A DNA stretch of 5,515 nt from an uncultured Mollicutes bacterium (GCA_913064935.1 CAJYBF010000084.1:1-5515); one strand, 5' to 3'; shown: positions 1 through 5,515, counted from the first letter of the stretch. Numbers and translations: made by a program. The notes: a model not told the origin generated them from the letters alone.

Positions 1-3
1 AAC

Positions 4-42
4 AAAACCAGCCTATAAGTTAATATAGTCTGGTTTATTTTA
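4..42 (-). terminator. Hairpin terminator after the 288-aa gene; copy 1 of a duplicated terminator
   Basis: It lies just downstream of the TGA stop of the 288-residue gene (stop at 46-48). On the minus strand a 13-nt arm AAACCAGACTATA faces TATAGGCTGGTTT across a 6-nt loop, with one A-G mismatch, followed by TTTT. Read on the plus strand the hairpin is followed by TTTATTTTA, so it could act in both directions. It is 37/39 identical to positions 1333-1371 (differences only at 12 and 19), which makes it part of a direct repeat bracketing the segment between them. Confidence 0.75.
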
Positions 43-45
43 ATC

Positions 46-912
46 TCATTTAGCTATATGAAAATATCTCCTTATCAATTCTAAGTCGATTTTCACATCA
101 TTTATACAATGGTCGAGTACTATCTGTATTTCTGCCCCTATTATGTCAGGGTTTCCCTCAAAGTACATCTCATCAAGCAACTCCCCTATAGCTTTCGAAT
201 CTACTCTCTTGTCCAATTCAGCAATTTCAGTAAGTCCATCAATTGGGTTTATAGTTCTTAAAAACTTGAGAACCTTTCTCGATGCACAAAACGCTAGATA
301 CGATGGCTTTGAGATATGACAACTTTCCGATTGGTCTATATGTCTTGGCGCTCCTTTGATGATAGATTCCTTGACTACATTTTGAATATTTATTATTCTT
401 TCGAGTAATTTCTTCATATCGTATTTTTCCTCGTCAGTTAACGTGTCTTCAAGCAATTTATAACAGGTCTGCAGAAATCTATATTCAAGTCCCTCACCAC
501 TGACAATGACTTTTGTAATGTTATTCCCACTAACAAAATTTACAAATTCCACCATGAATTTCTTGTACCATGTCATGATGTCATCTACAACGAGTGACTT
601 TTGTAAAAATGCCCCATCCTCACTTATTACGTCCCATTTGCCATTTACTATGCATCCTGCCCATAAGAGTGATACATTATTAAGATTATACTTTTTACAA
701 TTTGATTCTTTGTTAGCCATGACTGCCTCAATATCGAATAAAAGATAATTTCCAGATTCGTTACAGCAAAATAGTTCCTCAAGAGTTTCCTTATCTATAT
801 TGAATTCATATACTTCAGTCTCCTTGATATCAAGACCCCACTGTTGTACCCATTTGGGACGCATTTTTATATCACGTAGGAAATTTCTAGCTACTATTGT
901 TTCATTTTTCAT
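46..912 (-). CDS. Uncharacterised 288-aa protein, possible DEDD/RNase H-like 3'-5' exonuclease fold
   Basis: I do not recognise this as a named protein. The start at 912 is supported by AAGGAG four bases upstream; the stop is TGA. There is no signal peptide or membrane segment, so it is probably cytoplasmic. Residues 56-62 (YLLFDIE) look like an exonuclease motif I (D60-x-E62) at the end of a hydrophobic strand. A second strand (ITKVIVSG, 132-139) is followed by E140 and E143. A helical stretch with IINIQNVVKESI (173-184) resembles the DL..VV segment of YprB/TM0106-type RNase_H_2 proteins. HCINDVKIDLELI (268-280) resembles motif III, normally Y-x3-D, here H268-x3-D272. The usual Asp after the second strand is not obvious and N175 sits where Asp is common, so activity is uncertain. 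Eight cysteines are present without a CxxC pair. Hand counts of a few lines suggest higher G+C than glmS. It is the only gene between two copies of one terminator. The reading frame is sure; the fold is a weak inference. Confidence 0.8.
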   Translation of the reverse strand: MKNETIVARNFLRDIKMRPKWVQQWGLDIKETEVYEFNIDKETLEELFCCNESGNYLLFDIEAVMANKESNCKKYNLNNVSLLWAGCIVNGKWDVISEDGAFLQKSLVVDDIMTWYKKFMVEFVNFVSGNNITKVIVSGEGLEYRFLQTCYKLLEDTLTDEEKYDMKKLLERIINIQNVVKESIIKGAPRHIDQSESCHISKPSYLAFCASRKVLKFLRTINPIDGLTEIAELDKRVDSKAIGELLDEMYFEGNPDIIGAEIQIVLDHCINDVKIDLELIRRYFHIAK

Positions 913-967
913 ATTACTCCTTCTTTCATATAGTTTAATGAAGTAACATAATTGATAAATTTTCCAT

Positions 968-992
968 AAAAAAACACCAAAACATTTGGTGT
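968..992 (-). terminator. Intrinsic terminator or attenuator upstream of the 288-aa gene
   Basis: On the minus strand ACACCAAA pairs perfectly with TTTGGTGT across a TGT loop (8-bp stem), followed at once by six more T. It lies 55 bases before the start codon at 912 and downstream of the promoter at 1291-1319. I see no convincing promoter between it and the gene, so it either ends a separate upstream RNA or attenuates expression of the gene. Two further small dyads sit upstream: AGCTTT/AAAGCT at 993-1005 and ATTACAA/TTGTAAT at 1029-1048. Confidence 0.7.
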
Positions 993-1081
993 AGCTTTTA
1001 AAGCTGTATTGCTTGATAATGAAAATGCATTACAACAATAATTGTAATATCCTTTCCTCAAAAAAAAATAGTTAATATCCC

Positions 1082-1238
1082 TATGCAGCTGCGGTTTCCA
1101 CTCTGTTGCGCCATATCGTTGCAATAAAACAATCGCCTTCGTGCATATTGTCGATATTGATCTGATATCGACAATATGCACGAATATTTTATTCTGTTAA
1201 CACGATATGGCGCAACACGTGGAAAACGCAGCTGCATA
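1082..1238. repeat. Long near-perfect inverted repeat (about 75-nt arms, 7-nt loop)
   Basis: The left arm is 1082-1157 and the right arm 1165-1238, with loop TGATCTG (1158-1164). Perfectly matching blocks from the outside in are 12 bp (1082-1093 with 1227-1238), 7 bp (1095-1101 with 1219-1225), 16 bp (1104-1119 with 1202-1217) and 20 bp (1138-1157 with 1165-1184). They are separated by a G/A mismatch, a 2/1-nt bulge and an 18/17-nt internal loop, giving 55 Watson-Crick pairs. The arms are visibly richer in G+C than the flanks. It could be a folded MITE, an RNA hairpin, or a DNA site recognised in folded form. No clear target-site duplication is visible. Confidence 0.9.
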
Positions 1239-1261
1239 ACTACATTAGTATTTCGCTAAAA

Positions 1262-1282
1262 GTTTACTCAAAAATGTTTACT
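1262..1282 (-). promoter_or_regulatory. Operator-like direct repeat just downstream of the predicted transcription start
   Basis: The heptamer AGTAAAC (minus strand) occurs twice, at 1276-1282 and 1262-1268, in the same orientation and 14 bases apart. This puts it about +2 to +22 relative to the predicted start near 1284. Position and spacing would suit a repressor or other DNA-binding protein, but in AT-rich DNA it may be chance. Confidence 0.25.
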
Positions 1283-1290
1283 TCAATAAA

Positions 1291-1319
1291 ATAATACTAA
1301 AATCGACCTTTTTTGTCAA
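1291..1319 (-). promoter_or_regulatory. Near-consensus sigma70/SigA promoter
   Basis: On the minus strand a perfect -35 hexamer TTGACA (1319-1314) is followed by a 17-base spacer and TATTAT (1296-1291), five of six matches to the -10 consensus. It fires toward lower coordinates, through the long inverted repeat toward the 288-aa gene. It starts after the amidase terminator, so it marks a new transcription unit. It is the best promoter in the window. Confidence 0.75.
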
Positions 1320-1332
1320 TTATGATAAACTC

Positions 1333-1371
1333 AAAACCAGACTATAATTTAATATAGTCTGGTTTATTTTA
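1333..1371 (-). terminator. Hairpin terminator of the amidase gene; copy 2 of the duplicated terminator
   Basis: A perfect 13-bp stem (1334-1346 with 1353-1365) has a 6-nt loop and begins within two or three bases of the amidase TAA stop. On the minus strand it is followed by TTTT; on the plus strand by TTTATTTTA, so it is probably bidirectional. The repeat shared with positions 4-42 (37/39 identical) includes the amidase stop codon itself, which suggests this copy is the original and copy 1 was derived from it. Confidence 0.8.
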
Positions 1372-2598
1372 TAATATTTCGTCATATATTGATTCAACTA
1401 AATCCTTGAATCTCTCAAATCCATATCTATCAAAGATATCATGAGGACAATATTTCTCGCTTGCATCAAAATGGGTCACTATGTTTTCGAGTGGGATACC
1501 GAATTCAACCATTATGTTAGCTGTTAAAACAGCTGCATTATAGATTGCTTGATCTTTCATTTCATCATCATCAGTAAGTGATCTTGCGATTTCTATTCCA
1601 ATAGAGTTTCTATTGTATGAGTCTTCGCCATCACCATCTCCTGCATGCCATGCATTATATGAAGTATCTATTCCTTGCCACACTTCAAACTCATCTACTG
1701 CGAAATGAAATGAAGTGAATGTATCATTATCAGAGTTATGTAAATAAGATATCTCATTCATAGCACTAGCTACATTTCCGGTATTATGAATCACTATGTA
1801 AGTAGGTATCATTTCGTATCCTACTTTCTTGTCTGAATTATCTAGTAAATTTTGATGTATTTCAATATCGAAAATTCCGGCCTCTATGGTCTCATCTAAA
1901 ACTGTTACAGTTCTTAAAACTGAATTGCTATTTCCGTAAAGGTCATAACCAGTATAAGCAAGTATGTAATCACCTGCAGTAGCTGAGTCTACATTACCAA
2001 CAACTTCAACTGTGCAAGTACTTAAATCAGTACACACTACTCCTTCATCAATAAACTCATCTCCAAAGTCAATTACATACGAAGAGTCCCCAACCAAAGC
2101 AATTTCAGGTTTTATAGTATCTCTAACACTTACTGCTCGGATTACTTCATTCTTATTTCCACTAGAATCATACACTGTGTATTTAATCATGTAATCGCCT
2201 ACTCTTAATCCATTAATATCTGAGTCGATTATGACATTCATATTAGAGTCATAGTTATCTTCTATTTCAACACCGGGGTCACTAAATTCCTCTCCTAATT
2301 CTATCTCTATTAATCCACTTCCAACTAAAGAAATATTAGGGTCAATATCATCCGCTATTTCAATTACTATTAAATTATTATGACCATTCGATTCATACTG
2401 AACCAAATATTTTCCTACAACATCCATATTTACATAATAAGCTATGAAACCGTCTAATCCAAAATCGCTAATAAACTCTTCCCAGTTCGTTTCACTAGTA
2501 CCGACATCAATTGATACTTGATGTTCAATGTCAAGTGGCTTTATTGTTATTGTACATACAGTTAAAAACAAAATAAAAATAAGTAATAATTTCTTCAT
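1369..2598 (-). CDS. Secreted N-acetylmuramoyl-L-alanine amidase with bacterial Ig-like (DUF5011-type) repeats
   Basis: This Amidase_2-family hydrolase is predicted to cleave the bond between MurNAc and L-Ala in peptidoglycan outside the cell. I prefer the start at 2598 (MKKLLLIF), preceded by GGGGGA at good spacing; an in-frame ATG at 2613 would add five residues (MGDKG). Numbered from 2613: signal peptide about 6-25 (a Cys at 20 lacks a good lipobox), a degenerate Ig-like unit about 33-88, and two DUF5011-like units at about 91-165 and 168-239 with the G.Y...Y...D..GN....R.V.V pattern. The catalytic domain spans about 270-405. Expected zinc ligands are H276 (VIHNT), H381 (VTHFD) and C389 (KYCPH); AWHAGD (322-327) and GIEI (339-342) are also typical. 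All key residues are present, so it is probably active. The protein is strongly acidic. The Ig-like units probably bind wall or act as spacers. It is likely a single-gene transcript between two terminators. Confidence 0.93.
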   Translation of the reverse strand: MKKLLLIFILFLTVCTITIKPLDIEHQVSIDVGTSETNWEEFISDFGLDGFIAYYVNMDVVGKYLVQYESNGHNNLIVIEIADDIDPNISLVGSGLIEIELGEEFSDPGVEIEDNYDSNMNVIIDSDINGLRVGDYMIKYTVYDSSGNKNEVIRAVSVRDTIKPEIALVGDSSYVIDFGDEFIDEGVVCTDLSTCTVEVVGNVDSATAGDYILAYTGYDLYGNSNSVLRTVTVLDETIEAGIFDIEIHQNLLDNSDKKVGYEMIPTYIVIHNTGNVASAMNEISYLHNSDNDTFTSFHFAVDEFEVWQGIDTSYNAWHAGDGDGEDSYNRNSIGIEIARSLTDDDEMKDQAIYNAAVLTANIMVEFGIPLENIVTHFDASEKYCPHDIFDRYGFERFKDLVESIYDEIL

Positions 2599-2606
2599 CC
2601 CTTTAT

Positions 2607-2652
2607 CCCCCATAGATAAACTTCTATCTACTAAAGTTTATCATCTAGGGGG
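2607..2652 (-). promoter_or_regulatory. Hairpin that can sequester the amidase Shine-Dalgarno sequence
   Basis: Just upstream of the preferred start (2598), a perfect 9-bp dyad GATAAACTT/AAGTTTATC (2615-2623 with 2634-2642, 10-nt loop) is capped outside by CCCCC (minus strand, 2652-2648) facing GGGGG (2611-2607). The GGGGG is the apparent ribosome-binding site for the ATG at 2598, so folding would hide it. This would suit translational control such as an RNA thermometer or protein or ligand switch. It also overlaps the alternative ATG at 2613. Confidence 0.5.
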
Positions 2653-2677
2653 TAGTAATTATGCTGGTTATATATGT

Positions 2678-2705
2678 AAAATAAAAGGACATTCTTTGAA
2701 TGTCC
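2678..2705 (-). terminator. Intrinsic terminator of glmS
   Basis: On the minus strand GGACATTC pairs perfectly with GAATGTCC across an AAA loop (2687-2705), followed by TTTTATTTT. It lies about 45 bases past the glmS TAA stop and upstream of the amidase leader, separating the two units. Confidence 0.85.
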
Positions 2706-2750
2706 ATATTTTCAATTTATAAATATTCATCTTTCAATAACTTTTTTCAA

Positions 2751-3545
2751 TTATTCTACAGTTACACTTTTAGCCAAGTTTCTTGGTTTGTCTATATCTA
2801 ACCCTCTGCTAAGTGCTGCATAATAAGAGAAATATTGAGTAGGTATAATAGTTACTAATGGTGTAAGTAGTTCATGAACATCGTTAAGGATTATTTCATC
2901 AGTTTTATTAGAAACGGACTGTGTAGATATTACTAAAGTATTAGCTCCTCTACTTTCTACTTCTTTTATATTTCCTCTTGTGTTCAAGTGAGTATCTTTA
3001 CTTGAAATAACTGCTAACACAGGAACATTTTCTTCGATTAAAGCAATAGTTCCATGTTTAAGTTCACCTGCTGCAAATCCTTCAGTTTGAATATAACTTA
3101 TTTCCTTAAGTTTTAAGGCAGCTTCCATCGCTACATAATAATCAATACCTCTACCAATATAAAAACAACTTCTTGTTTCATTCAAGTAACTCTCGGCTAG
3201 ATCTTTAATTCTGTTTTTTAAACTATATACTTCATCTATAGTATTTGCAACTTTACTTAATTCTTTATGTAGATCGATTTCATAATCGCTAATACAGAAT
3301 GCCAAAATGCTTAATACAGCTATTTGAGCTGTATAGGCTTTCGTACTTGCAACAGCTATTTCTGGTCCTGCATGTAAAAGCAAGGTATAAGTTGCTTCTC
3401 TTGATAAAGTTGAGCCAGCAACATTAGTTATTGTTAAAGAATTATAGCCAAGTCCATTAATCTTCTTTAAACAAGCTCTACTATCTGCTGTTTCACCACT
3501 TTGAGTTATAAATATGAAGAAAGGATCTTCACTTAATACAGGCAT
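2751..3545 (-). CDS. glmS: GlmS C-terminal part (isomerase, SIS domains), downstream of the in-frame amber codon
   Basis: This is the second part of glutamine-fructose-6-phosphate aminotransferase, in the same frame as the upstream part and separated from it by one TAG and four sense codons. It carries most of the isomerase region: the sugar-phosphate loop TQSGETADS (about 14-22 of this piece), [27 protein letters not shown], and the canonical C-terminus [18 protein letters not shown], whose flexible tail closes the active site. Every block is intact, with no sign of decay. The ATG at 3545 has no Shine-Dalgarno before it, and its residues (NMPVLS) are internal in homologues. This is therefore not a natural gene start. 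It would be made only by readthrough of the TAG, or not at all if the stop is real. A terminator follows. Confidence 0.85.
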   Translation of the reverse strand: MPVLSEDPFFIFITQSGETADSRACLKKINGLGYNSLTITNVAGSTLSREATYTLLLHAGPEIAVASTKAYTAQIAVLSILAFCISDYEIDLHKELSKVANTIDEVYSLKNRIKDLAESYLNETRSCFYIGRGIDYYVAMEAALKLKEISYIQTEGFAAGELKHGTIALIEENVPVLAVISSKDTHLNTRGNIKEVESRGANTLVISTQSVSNKTDEIILNDVHELLTPLVTIIPTQYFSYYAALSRGLDIDKPRNLAKSVTVE

Positions 3546-3557
3546 ATTGTAAACAAA

Positions 3558-3560
3558 CTA
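3558..3560 (-). other. glmS: In-frame amber (TAG) codon inside glmS
   Basis: The reading is ...[17 protein letters not shown]..., where Firmicutes GlmS proteins read ..VHVASEFAYNMPLLS... The TAG replaces just the conserved Glu, and the frame is uninterrupted on both sides. The other four stops seen in the window are TAA (two) and TGA (two). A change of GAG to TAG is a single G-to-T substitution. It may be a sequencing error, a true nonsense mutation or a recoded codon; the sequence cannot decide. Confidence 0.9.
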
Positions 3561-4529
3561 ACTAGACATATGAACATCAACTGGAATATTGCTCATGGTT
3601 TCTATAATCTTCTTACCAACTAATCCAGCATGATAACTCGTTCCAGCAGCAATAATGTTAATCCTATCTGCATTTTCTAATTCAGTTAATAAAGCATTAT
3701 TCAAAACAAATCCATCATCATAATACTCAGTTAAGATCTTTCTAACAACAGAACTTTGTTCTTCTATTTCTTTTAACATATAATGAGGATATTGACCCAA
3801 TTCAATATCTGCACTATTCATCTCAGATATATAACTACTTCTGTTTATTTCCTCACCTATTTGATTATAAATAATAAAATCATCTTTTCCTATAACTGCA
3901 AATTCCATATCTTCAAATGGAATAAATTCATTTGTTTCTTTTATCATACAAGAAACATCTGAACCTAACATATTAAATCCTTTACCCACGCCAATTATCA
4001 TAGGCGACATGTTTTTAATTCCGTATAGTTTATTGTTGTCTTCAGTATCTACTAGCGCTATTGCGTAAGAGCCTTTAACAACTTTCATAAACTCTATAAT
4101 ACTTTTCTTAACACAACTATTCTCTTTCACGAAAACACTCACTAAACAAGCTAAAATCTCAGTATCAGTTTCAGATACTAAATCAATCCCCTTTAAGTAA
4201 GTATCTTTTAAATACATTTCATTTTCAATAACACCGTTATGAACTAATATAAATCTATCGTCAAAAGACATATGTGGATGAGAATTAACTTTACTTGGCC
4301 TACCGTGAGTAGCCCATCTTGTATGCCCTATTCCTATTGGAGCAAACAAATTTTTGTCTACTGTTTGTTCCATATTCACAATACGTCCTTGTTCCTTAAA
4401 GACATATTCTCCATCACCAATTAAAGCGATACCGCTAGAATCATAACCGCGATATTCTAATTTTTTCAATCCATCAATAATGATTTCTTTACAATCATTC
4501 TTTCCAATGTAACCAACTATTCCACACAT
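3558..4529 (-). CDS. glmS: GlmS N-terminal part (glutaminase domain and first part of isomerase), ends at amber codon
   Basis: Glutamine-fructose-6-phosphate aminotransferase makes glucosamine-6-phosphate from fructose-6-phosphate and glutamine, the entry step to UDP-GlcNAc for peptidoglycan and surface polysaccharide, in the cytoplasm. The class II glutaminase domain starts MCGIVGYIG with the Cys2 nucleophile; GHTRWATHG (68-76), HNGVIEN (97-103) and ETDTE (120-124) follow. The linker YPHYMLKEIEEQ (about 248-259) and the start of the first SIS domain (AAGTSYHAG, 294-302) are present. Translation stops at codon 324 at a TAG. Together with the piece at 2751-3545 the frame has 592 codons, close to the roughly 600 usual for GlmS. 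The ribosome site before ATG is GGGGTG. It lies 64 bases after the O-antigen ligase-like gene. That gap is too short for a glmS ribozyme. If the stop is real, the product lacks nearly all the isomerase and cannot make glucosamine-6-phosphate. Confidence 0.93.
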   Translation of the reverse strand: MCGIVGYIGKNDCKEIIIDGLKKLEYRGYDSSGIALIGDGEYVFKEQGRIVNMEQTVDKNLFAPIGIGHTRWATHGRPSKVNSHPHMSFDDRFILVHNGVIENEMYLKDTYLKGIDLVSETDTEILACLVSVFVKENSCVKKSIIEFMKVVKGSYAIALVDTEDNNKLYGIKNMSPMIIGVGKGFNMLGSDVSCMIKETNEFIPFEDMEFAVIGKDDFIIYNQIGEEINRSSYISEMNSADIELGQYPHYMLKEIEEQSSVVRKILTEYYDDGFVLNNALLTELENADRINIIAAGTSYHAGLVGKKIIETMSNIPVDVHMSS

Positions 4530-4547
4530 ATTAACACCCCATATATT

Positions 4548-4576
4548 TTATTAGTAATCACTTCTTAAAATGCCAA
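4548..4576 (-). promoter_or_regulatory. Weak candidate promoter for glmS
   Basis: On the minus strand TTGGCA (4576-4571, five of six matches to -35) is followed by a 17-base spacer and TAATAA (4553-4548, three of six matches to -10). It would start transcription near 4541, leaving a leader of about 12 nt with the GGGGTG ribosome site. glmS could equally be co-transcribed with the gene before it, since no terminator separates them. Confidence 0.25.
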
Positions 4577-4593
4577 ATAATCAAAGGAGATAA

Positions 4594-5515
4594 TCAGATC
4601 TGATCAGTCTCTTTTAGCATATTCATATATTTACTGCTGACAATTACAAAAACCATCAAAACAAATGGCGAATGAATTGCATTTAGACTATTAAAAAACC
4701 ATTTAACATATATAAAAACCAAAGCAGAAAGATACACAATATTATTAATATCGTGTTTTACTATTTTGAAAGCATAAATCATTTGTTTGATAAGTAAATA
4801 GATAAATATAGCAAATACTACAATCCCACCAGATAACAATATATCAATATATTGATTGTGGACGTTAGTAGGTAAATAATTTTGACCATTAGCATTGAAT
4901 ACGAATACACTTTGGCCAATACCAAATAGTATATTCAATGGATTCTCACCAAGTTTAGTCAAAGCTCCAGCCCAAACATCCATACGCAGACTTGATATTC
5001 CAGCCAGCGAGTTCTCACCTGTAAACACCGTCAAGAAACTCTTAAGATCGTTTAATAAAGCTGGTTGCCCAAGTGAATTCAAAATGAAGACTAATCCAGC
5101 GAAAGCTGAAATTCCTACCACAAACAGTAAAACAGATCTCACTGTAAGTAGTTTTTTAGATACTACTAGATAAATCAATGTAATTAGAGCACTTATTACT
5201 AAACCAATAAATGCAGCTCTTGATAGGGATAATATAGCAATAACAATAAATAATAGACCTATTATTGTAAAGAGGATGTTTATCTTCTTTTTAAACAATA
5301 AAGGAATTAATAAAATCAAACCAATTATAGCAAAAGGGTCTGGCAAGTAATTAGAATTACCAAAACCAAATAAATAGGATGTACCATAACCCATAAATTC
5401 ATTGATAAATAGTTGATACATAACAATGAATCCTACTATTAATAATGAGAGTACAGAGCTTATATATATCCATTTTTTGCCTATAACTTCAATAGATGGT
5501 ACTGCGGCTAAGAAG
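4594..5515 (-). CDS. O-antigen ligase / Wzy_C-family membrane protein, 5' end cut by the window
   Basis: The frame is open to the window edge: about 31 codons before the first in-frame Met (5421) continue in a membrane-like sequence (FLAAVPSIEVIGKKWIYISS), so 5421 is not the start. The stop is TGA. About seven or eight hydrophobic segments are visible. Hallmarks of the O-antigen ligase family are LSLSRAAFIGL at the end of a membrane segment with its conserved Arg, then a long loop with R.DVW..AL...... LFGIG, and VHNQYIDILLSGGIVVF with the conserved His. These enzymes act at the outer face of the cytoplasmic membrane, joining or polymerising undecaprenyl-linked glycans. In a Gram-positive this more likely means capsule or exopolysaccharide polymerisation, or glycan transfer to wall or protein, than lipopolysaccharide ligation. 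Substrate cannot be told. The neighbouring glmS supplies amino-sugar precursor. Confidence 0.85.
   Translation of the reverse strand, partial: FLAAVPSIEVIGKKWIYISSVLSLLIVGFIVMYQLFINEFMGYGTSYLFGFGNSNYLPDPFAIIGLILLIPLLFKKKINILFTIIGLLFIVIAILSLSRAAFIGLVISALITLIYLVVSKKLLTVRSVLLFVVGISAFAGLVFILNSLGQPALLNDLKSFLTVFTGENSLAGISSLRMDVWAGALTKLGENPLNILFGIGQSVFVFNANGQNYLPTNVHNQYIDILLSGGIVVFAIFIYLLIKQMIYAFKIVKHDINNIVYLSALVFIYVKWFFNSLNAIHSPFVLMVFVIVSSKYMNMLKETDQI

Larger units (their letters stand above)
1060..1284 (-). ncRNA. Candidate structured RNA or long leader dominated by a giant hairpin
   Basis: A near-consensus promoter at 1291-1319 predicts a start near 1284. The transcript would have about 45 nt of leader and then the long inverted repeat (1238 down to 1082). 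A few more possible pairs extend the base of the stem (AAATA and TAAT against ATTA and TATTT), and the second arm runs into nine T (minus strand, 1068-1060), like a very large intrinsic terminator. The product would be roughly 220 nt, or the 5' part of a leader of about 370 nt for the 288-aa gene. No reading frame here has a ribosome site. No known RNA family was recognised. Ends are inferred. Confidence 0.4.

Noticed and set aside
506..748. Plus-strand reading frames (506-748, 2012-2194, 2528-2722, 4895-5173)
   Set aside because: They lie antisense to well-supported genes or across the amidase leader, have no ribosome sites or recognisable domains, and are shadows.
909..1181. A 90-codon minus-strand reading frame from a GTG inside the long inverted repeat, ending in ATGA overlap with the 288-aa gene
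   Set aside because: It starts in the hairpin with no Shine-Dalgarno, runs across T9 and a perfect intrinsic terminator, and has no domain-like pattern. It is most likely chance, though translational coupling via ATGA cannot be excluded.
1082..1238. Integron attC site and gene cassette
   Set aside because: The arms lack the GTTRRRY/RYYYAAC outer boxes, the unpaired central spacer and extrahelical bases expected of attC, and no integrase or second such site is seen.
1060..1284. Retron msr-msd RNA
   Set aside because: A long hairpin RNA before a protein gene is suggestive, but the 288-aa protein has no reverse transcriptase motifs and no reverse transcriptase gene is in the window.
2751..3545. 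A separate single-function SIS-domain isomerase gene
   Set aside because: The sequence begins mid-domain compared with GlmS, lacks a ribosome site, and continues the upstream frame exactly; it is the rest of glmS rather than an independent gene.
4593..4604. Perfect 12-base palindrome ATCAGATCTGAT over the stop of the ligase-like gene
   Set aside because: It has no loop or T-run, so it is not a terminator; short palindromes of this size occur by chance and nothing else supports a protein site.

Overview
This is an AT-rich stretch with every recognisable gene on the minus strand, so transcription runs from high to low coordinates. The low G+C, Firmicutes-type GlmS sequence, strong Shine-Dalgarno (SD) sites and intrinsic terminators fit a low-G+C Gram-positive, or a walled Firmicutes/Tenericutes-like lineage. 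TGA and TAA are both used as normal stops, so the Mycoplasma code (TGA = Trp) does not apply. Assignment below that level is inference.

Layout in transcription order: (1) the 3' part of a multi-spanning O-antigen ligase/polymerase-family membrane protein, cut by the window edge (4594-5515). (2) glmS (2751-4529), full length in one frame at 592 codons, but broken by a single in-frame TAG at 3558-3560 exactly where homologues have the Glu of the SEF.Y.MP.L motif. A good terminator follows (2678-2705). (3) A secreted N-acetylmuramoyl-L-alanine amidase with bacterial Ig-like (DUF5011-type) repeats (1369-2598), whose SD appears to be paired in a hairpin. It ends directly in a hairpin terminator (1333-1371). 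(4) A 456-base gene-free region (913-1368) with a near-consensus promoter, an operator-like direct repeat, a giant inverted repeat (about 75-nt arms, 1082-1238) followed by T9, and a second intrinsic terminator. (5) An uncharacterised 288-residue protein with weak resemblance to DEDD / RNase H-like 3'-5' exonucleases (46-912), followed by a second, 37/39-identical copy of the amidase terminator (4-42).

The first three genes make a coherent cell-envelope set: polysaccharide polymerisation or ligation, supply of glucosamine-6-phosphate, and peptidoglycan hydrolysis. The left 1.3 kb looks different. It is bracketed by direct repeats of one terminator, its gene is somewhat richer in G+C, and it combines its own promoter, a large structured RNA or DNA hairpin and a nuclease-like protein. 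I read it as a probable inserted or duplicated accessory module and the best candidate here for something undescribed. The second main oddity is the amber codon inside an otherwise undecayed glmS.
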